From positions 1 to 12,951 of the forward strand of contig JAIVFH010000608.1 in the NCBI GenBank assembly GCA_025765595.1: DNA of 12,951 nucleotides, given 5' to 3'. Below, one piece after another: positions 8,226 through 12,951 of the stretch (position 1 is its first letter; every line of letters begins with the position of its first letter). This DNA comes from Obelidium mucronatum (taxonomy: Eukaryota > Chytridiomycota > Chytridiomycetes > Chytridiales > Chytriomycetaceae). The translations under genes and the position numbers were made by a program. Below the pieces are notes generated by a model. It was not told where the DNA came from, did no database searches, and saw only the letters and a program-made list of their open reading frames with translations.

Positions 8226-8343
8226 AACTACAGCACACTGTATTCCCGCGTGGTCTCCCACCGCAGTACTGACAATGCCATCACCAGCTTAACTTCGGAG
8301 ATCGGACGGGATCCGGTGCTTTTTGGTGTGTATGGCCGTAGTT
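8226..8343 (-). rRNA. 5S rRNA (long unit 7858-8560)
   Basis: 118-nt consensus copy with a six-base terminator run, one shorter than most. TATA is at 8368-8373. The unit has a one-base loss in its EcoRI site (GGAATCAAAAC) and an extra G inside the long T tract (TTTTGGTTTTTG). Confidence 0.95.
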
Positions 8344-8560
8344 GCAGGTTCTGTTTCTGTGTTGCGCTTTATACGATTGACAGCTGTCAAAAACAGCAAA
8401 CTATGAAAAAAAAAACTCTTTTTTCTTTGGAACCAGGGCGGCCCTTGAAATAAAGCCGGCTGTCAAAAAAATAAAATTTGTTGTCTTGACAAACTGATTA
8501 CCATAACAGATGTCCGCCTGCCTGTTTCTTTAGTTTTGGCTGCTATGAGGCATCTCAAAA

Positions 8561-8959
8561 ATGGAGAAAAGTCTGGGCAAGGCTTCTTCAAAGTTTGGGA
8601 AGAGATGCGAGCCAGGTAGAGCGCGTGAAAACTAGAAAAGGGAATCAAAAACAAAAGGCTCCTGCCCACTTTACGCAAGAAGCCGGTGTGCTAGCGTGGC
8701 GGCCGTTGGCACGCCTATGTTGGCAGAAATTCCGCGCACAACACGAAAAGAAAAAAGAGGTTGCCGATTTGTGGCAGAAACCATGTGTAGAGCAATTTGT
8801 TTTTTTTTGTTTTTTGCTTTGGGCGCAGTACTTGCCGCCATTGTTGAAAGCAATAGTGACCACAGACTCCATGGAGCGAGCGCCAAATTATGCAGGATTG
8901 TCTTGGAGATTTTTGCGTGCAGCCCGAAAAAAACTACAGCACACAAAGCCGGCTGTCAA
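8561..8959. repeat. Short unit S10
   Basis: 399 bp. The long T tract is broken by a G (CAATTTGTTTTT). The first arm of the long-range stem has an extra G (TTTGGGCGC), the EcoRI site is altered, and the Sm-side flank reads GCAGCCCGAAAA with two bases missing. The remnant and junction are standard. Confidence 0.92.
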
Positions 8960-9326
8960 ATGGAGAAAAGTCTGGGCAAGGCTTCTTCAAAGTTTGGAAG
9001 AGATGCGAGCCAGGTAGAGCGCGTGAAACTAGAAAAGGGAATTCAAACAAAAGGCTCCTGCCCACTTTACGCAAGAAGCCGGTGTGCTAGCGTGGCGCCG
9101 TTGGCACGCCTATGTTGGCAGAAATTCCGCGCACAACACGAAAAGAAAAAAGAGGTTGCCGATTTGTGGCAGAAACCATGTGTAGAGCAATTTTTTTTTT
9201 TTTGTTTTTGCTTTGGCGCAGTACTTGCCGCCATTGTTGAAAGCAATAGTGACCACAGACTCCATGGAGCGAGCGCCAAATTATGCAGGATGTGTCTTGG
9301 AGATTTTTGCGTGCAGCCGCGAAAAA

Positions 9327-9442
9327 AACTACAGCACACTGTATTCCCGCGTGGTCTCCCACCGCAGTACTGACATGCCATCACCAGCTTAACTTCGGAG
9401 ATCGGACGGATCCGGTGCTTTTTGGTGTGTATGGCCGTAGTT
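9327..9442 (-). rRNA. 5S rRNA (long unit 8960-9656)
   Basis: 116 nt, missing one A (CTGACATGCC on the plus strand for CTGACAATGCC) and one G (GGACGGATCC). An extra T sits beside the 5' end, so the first base could be 9442 or 9443. The C box and helix I are intact; TATA is at 9468-9473. Confidence 0.92.
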
Positions 9443-9656
9443 TGCAGGTTCTGTTTCTGTGTTGCGCTTTATACGATTGACAGCTGTCAAAACAGCAAAC
9501 TATGAAAAAAAAAACTCTTTTTTCTTTGGAACCAGGGCGGCCCTTGAAATAAAGCCGGCTGTCAAAAATAAAATTTGTTGTCTTGACAAACTGATTACCA
9601 TAACAGATGTCCGCCTGCCTGTTTCTTTAGTTTTGGCTGCTATGAGGCATCTCAAA

Positions 9657-10048
9657 ATGGAGAAAGTCTGGGCAAGGCTTCTTCAAAGTTTGGAAGAGAT
9701 GCGAGCCAGGTAGAGCGCGTGAAAACTAGAAAAGGGAATTCAAAACAAAAGGCTCCTGCCCACTTTACGCAAGAAGCCGTGTGCTAGCGTGGCGCCGTTG
9801 GCACGCCTATGTTGGCAGAAATTCCGCGCACAACACGAAAAGAAAAAGAGGTTGCCGATTTGTGGCAGAAACCATGTGTAGAGCAATTTTTTTTTTTTGT
9901 TTTTGCTTTGGCGCAGTACTTGCCGCCATTGTTGAAAGCAATAGTGACCACAGACTCCATGGAGCGAGCGCCAAATTATGCAGGATGTGTCTTGGAGATT
10001 TTTGCGTGCAGCCGCGAAAAAAACTACAGCACACAAAGCCGGCTGTCA
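9657..10048. repeat. Short unit S11
   Basis: 392 bp. It has losses at AGAAAGTCTGG, GAAGCCGTGTGC and GAAAAGAAAAAGAGG, and the next unit starts after GGCTGTCA with one A fewer. Confidence 0.92.
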
Positions 10049-10415
10049 ATGGAGAAAAGTCTGGGCAAGGCTTCTTCAAAGTTTGGAAGAGATGCGAGCC
10101 AGGTAGAGCGCGTGAAAACTAGAAAAGGGAATTCAAAACAAAAGGCTCCTGCCCACTTTACGCAAGAAGCCGGTGTGCTAGCGTGGCGCCGTTGGCACGC
10201 CTATGTTGGCAGAAATTCCGCGCACAACACGAAAAGAAAAAAGAGGTTGCCGATTTGTGGCAGAAACCATGTGTAGAGCAATTTTTTTTTTTTTTTTTTG
10301 CTTTGGCGCAGTACTTGCCGCCATTGTTGAAAGCAATAGTGACCACAGACTCCATGGAGCGAGCGCCAAATTATGCAGGATGTGTCTTGGAGATTTTTGC
10401 GTGCGCCGCGAAAAA

Positions 10416-10533
10416 AACTACAGCACACTGTATTCCCGCGTGGTCTCCCACCGCAGTACTGACAATGCCATCACCAGCTTAACTTCGGAGATCGGACGGG
10501 ATCCGGTGCTTTTTGGTGTGTATGGCCGTAGTT
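10416..10533 (-). rRNA. 5S rRNA (long unit 10049-10747)
   Basis: 118-nt consensus copy with TATA at 10558-10563. Beyond its terminator the flank lacks AG (GTGCGCCGCG), and the shared T tract is an unbroken run because the usual G interrupting it reads T. The island after it reads GCCGGCTTCAAAA, with GT lost from GGCTGTCAAA. Confidence 0.96.
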
Positions 10534-11115
10534 GCAGGTTCTGTTTCTGTGTTGCGCTTTATACGATTGACAGCTGTCAAAAACAGCAAACTATGAAAAA
10601 AAAAACTCTTTTTTCTTTGGAACCAGGGCGGCCCTTGAAATAAAGCCGGCTTCAAAAAATAAAATTTGTTGTCTTGACAAACTGATTACCATAACAGATG
10701 TCCGCCTGCCTGTTTCTTTAGTTTTGGCTGCTATGAGGCATCTCAAAATGGAGAAAAGTCTGGGCAAGGCTTCTTCAAAGTTTGGAAGAGATGCGAGCCA
10801 GGTAGAGCGCGTGAAAACTAGAAAAGGGAATTCAAAACAAAAGGCTCCTGCCCACTTTACGCAAGAAGCCGGTGTGCTAGCGTGGCGCCGTTGGCACGCC
10901 TATGTTGGCAGAAATTCCGCGCACAACACGAAAAGAAAAAAGAGGTTGCCGATTTGTGGCAGAAACCATGTGTAGAGCAATTTTTTTTTTTTGTTTTTGC
11001 TTTGGCGCAGTACTTGCCGCCATTGTTGAAAGCAATAGTGACCACAGACTCCATGGAGCGAGCGCCAAATTATGCAGGATGTGTCTTGGAGATTTTTGCG
11101 TGCAGCCGCGAAAAA

Positions 11116-11233
11116 AACTACAGCACACTGTATTCCCGCGTGGTCTCCCACCGCAGTACTGACAATGCCATCACCAGCTTAACTTCGGAGATCGGACGGG
11201 ATCCGGTGCTTTTTGGTGTGTATGGCCGTAGTT
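11116..11233 (-). rRNA. 5S rRNA, reference copy (long unit 10748-11448)
   Basis: 118 nt with clean flanks, best taken as the array consensus. Minus-strand numbering: helix I 1-9/110-118; helix II 16-20/58-62, extended by 14-15/64-65 around bulged A63; helix III 29-32/45-48; A-box region about 50-61; intermediate element around 61-67; C box 80-97; helix IV hairpin GTGG-GAGA-CCAC at 83-94. The length and every conserved element fit eukaryotic 5S (about 117-121 nt). It lacks a bacterial-type layout and has eukaryotic pol III signals. TATA is at 11258-11263. Confidence 0.97.
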
Positions 11234-11448
11234 GCAGGTTCTGTTTCTGTGTTGCGCTTTATACGATTGACAGCTGTCAAAACAGCAAACTATGAAAAAA
11301 AAAACTCTTTTTTCTTTGGAACCAGGGCGGCCCTTGAAATAAAGCCGGCTGTCAAAAAATAAAATTTGTTGTCTTGACAAACTGATTACCATAACAGATG
11401 TCCGCCTGCCTGTTTCTTTAGTTTTGGCTGCTATGAGGCATCTCAAAA

Positions 11449-11845
11449 ATGGAGAAAAGTCTGGGCAAGGCTTCTTCAAAGTTTGGAAGAGATGCGAGCC
11501 AGGTAGAGCGCGTGAAAACTAGAAAAGGGAATTCAAAACAAAAGGCTCCTGCCCACTTTACGCAAGAAGCCGGTGTGCTAGCGTGGCGCCGTTGGCACGC
11601 CTATGTTGGCAGAAATTCCGCGCACAACACGAAAAGAAAAAAGAGGTTGCCGATTTGTGGCAGAAACCATGTGTAGAGCAATTTTTTTTTTTTTGTTTTT
11701 GCTTTGGCGCAGTACTTGCCGCCATTGTTGAAAGCAATAGTGACCACAGACTCCATGGAGCGAGCGCCAAATTATGCAGGATGTGTCTTGGAGATTTTTG
11801 CGTGCAGCCGCGAAAAAAACTACAGCACACAAAGCCGGCTGTCAA
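11449..11845. repeat. Short unit S12
   Basis: 397 bp, essentially consensus. It stands in the cleanest part of the array, so it is good evidence that the short unit is a real, precise form and not a misassembly of noisy reads. Confidence 0.95.
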
Positions 11846-12212
11846 ATGGAGAAAAGTCTGGGCAAGGCTTCTTCAAAGTTTGGAAGAGATGCGAGCCAGG
11901 TAGAGCGCGTGAAAACTAGAAAAGGGAATTCAAAACAAAAGGCTCCTGCCCACTTTACGCAAGAAGCCGGTGTGCTAGCGTGGCGCCGTTGGCACGCCTA
12001 TGTTGGCAGAAATTCCGCGCACAACACGAAAAAAAAAGAGGTTGCCGATTTGTGGCAGAAACCATGTGTAGAGCAATTTTTTTTTTTTTGTTTTTGCTTT
12101 GGCGCAGTACTTGCCGCCATTGTTGAAAGCAATAGTGACCACAGACTCCATGGAGCGAGCGCCAAATTATGCAGGATGTGTCTTGGAGATTTTTGCGTGC
12201 AGCCGCGAAAAA

Positions 12213-12330
12213 AACTACAGCACACTGTATTCCCGCGTGGTCTCCCACCGCAGTACTGACAATGCCATCACCAGCTTAACTTCGGAGATCGGACGGGATC
12301 CGGTGCTTTTTGGTGTGTATGGCCGTAGTT
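12213..12330 (-). rRNA. 5S rRNA (long unit 11846-12545)
   Basis: 118-nt consensus copy with TATA at 12355-12360 and palindrome at 12364-12377. The only notable change in its unit is a shorter A-rich stretch (CACGAAAAAAAAGAGG) in the core. Confidence 0.96.
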
Positions 12331-12910
12331 GCAGGTTCTGTTTCTGTGTTGCGCTTTATACGATTGACAGCTGTCAAAAACAGCAAACTATGAAAAAAAA
12401 AACTCTTTTTTCTTTGGAACCAGGGCGGCCCTTGAAATAAAGCCGGCTGTCAAAAAATAAAATTTGTTGTCTTGACAAACTGATTACCATAACAGATGTC
12501 CGCCTGCCTGTTTCTTTAGTTTTGGCTGCTATGAGGCATCTCAAAATGGAGAAAAGTCTGGGCAAGGCTTCTTCAAAGTTTGGAAGAGATGCGAGCCAGG
12601 TAGAGCGCGTGAAAACTAGAAAAGGGAATTCAAAACAAAAGGCTCCTGCCCACTTTACGCAAGAAGCCGGTGTGCTAGCGTGGCGCCGTTGGCACGCCTA
12701 TGTTGGCAGAAATTCCGCGCACAACACGAAAAGAAAAAAGAGGTTGCCGATTTGTGGCAGAAACCATGTGTAGAGCAATTTTTTTTTTTTGTTTTTGCTT
12801 TGGCGCAGTACTTGCCGCCATTGTTGAAAGCAATAGTGACCACAGACTCCATGGAGCGAGCGCCAAATGCAGGATGTGTCTTGGAGATTTTTGCGTGCAG
12901 CCGCGAAAAA

Positions 12911-12951
12911 AACTACAGCACACTGTATTCCCGCGTGGTCTCCCACCGCAG
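12911..12951 (-). rRNA. 5S rRNA, partial (3' 41 nt; cut by window end)
   Basis: The last long unit starts at 12546 and runs off the window inside the 5S gene. The 3' part is present up to CCACCGCAG on the plus strand, including most of the C box and the whole 3' strand of helix I, with the T-run terminator at 12906-12912. Because it continues into TGTATTCCC, it is a long and not a short unit. Its core lacks TTA at CCAAATGCAGG. Confidence 0.93.

Larger units (their letters stand above)
1..12951. repeat. Head-to-tail 5S rDNA tandem array of mixed short and long units
   Basis: The whole window is one direct tandem array. Using ATGGAG as unit start, long units are 896-1587, 3553-4254, 4650-5350, 5351-6050, 6051-6751, 7153-7857, 7858-8560, 8960-9656, 10049-10747, 10748-11448, 11846-12545 and 12546-12951 (cut). 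Short units fill the gaps. All share a core of about 380 bp, from ATGGAG to the 5S 3' end (CTACAGCACAC on the plus strand). Long units then continue through the full 5S gene, TATA box, palindrome and A/T-rich spacer. Short units jump to AAAGCCGGCTGTCAAATGG. Every unit has the same orientation. Each core has an EcoRI site (GAATTC, lost in a few copies by an indel) and each full 5S a BamHI site (GGATCC). No other gene class, transposon or unrelated single-copy DNA interrupts the array. Confidence 0.97.

Noticed and set aside
8696..9373. Open reading frames of up to 225 codons, recurring throughout on both strands
   Set aside because: They are the same repeat read in different frames, run through the T tract (giving poly-F or poly-K) and into 5S rRNA, overlap each other on both strands, and change frame with each one-base indel. 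None resembles a protein family.
1..12951. U6 snRNA, 7SL RNA or 18S/28S rDNA linked to the 5S
   Set aside because: No ACAGAGA or AGC catalytic motifs of U6, no convincing SRP Alu-domain or S-domain motif, and no conserved large-rRNA segment on either strand.
1..12951. CRISPR array or mobile element as the cause of the repetition
   Set aside because: Units are 400-700 bp with no unique spacers, no transposase, no terminal inverted repeats and no target duplications; the units carry eukaryotic 5S rRNA genes.

Overview
The window is one uninterrupted head-to-tail tandem array from a eukaryotic nuclear genome. Its one securely identified gene is 5S ribosomal RNA, always on the minus strand. I see no protein-coding gene. 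The open frames are repeat read-through in all six frames and run straight across 5S rRNA. The 5S has the eukaryotic layout: helix I closing the ends, a PAPID-type internal control region with A and C boxes, a downstream T-run terminator, and a TATA box 30 bp upstream. I cannot name the species. A 5S with this internal promoter, repeated in tandem with another candidate small RNA, fits protists such as euglenozoans or dinoflagellates, and some animals. None of the spliced-leader sequences I know from those groups is present.

Layout: positions 1-105 are the tail of a long unit. They are followed by 24 units, counted from the recurring ATGGAG landmark. Twelve are short (S, about 389-401 bp) and twelve are long (L, about 692-705 bp; the last is cut by the window end). 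The order is S S L S S S S S L S L L L S L L S L S L L S L L. Both types share a core of about 380 bp. L units add about 304 bp holding the body of the 5S gene, its TATA box, a 14-bp palindrome and an A/T-rich spacer. S units keep only about 13 nt of the 5S 3' end plus its terminator. They are best explained as L units that lost two blocks (about 212 bp and 92 bp) on either side of a retained 16-nt island.

The shared core has no recognised gene, but it is not featureless. On the plus strand it carries an 8-bp long-range stem, a 5-bp hairpin and an Sm-like ATTTTTG, ending tail-to-tail against the 5S terminator. This is the arrangement expected of an snRNA or spliced-leader RNA gene, so a linked 5S plus snRNA/SL cluster is the main hypothesis, not a demonstrated fact. 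A T12 tract just upstream could end a further small pol III transcript.

Most unit-to-unit differences are one- or two-base indels: deletions in the first 3 kb, insertions around 6.2-8.9 kb, few near the right end. This looks more like long-read consensus error than biology, so single-base differences between copies should be read cautiously.
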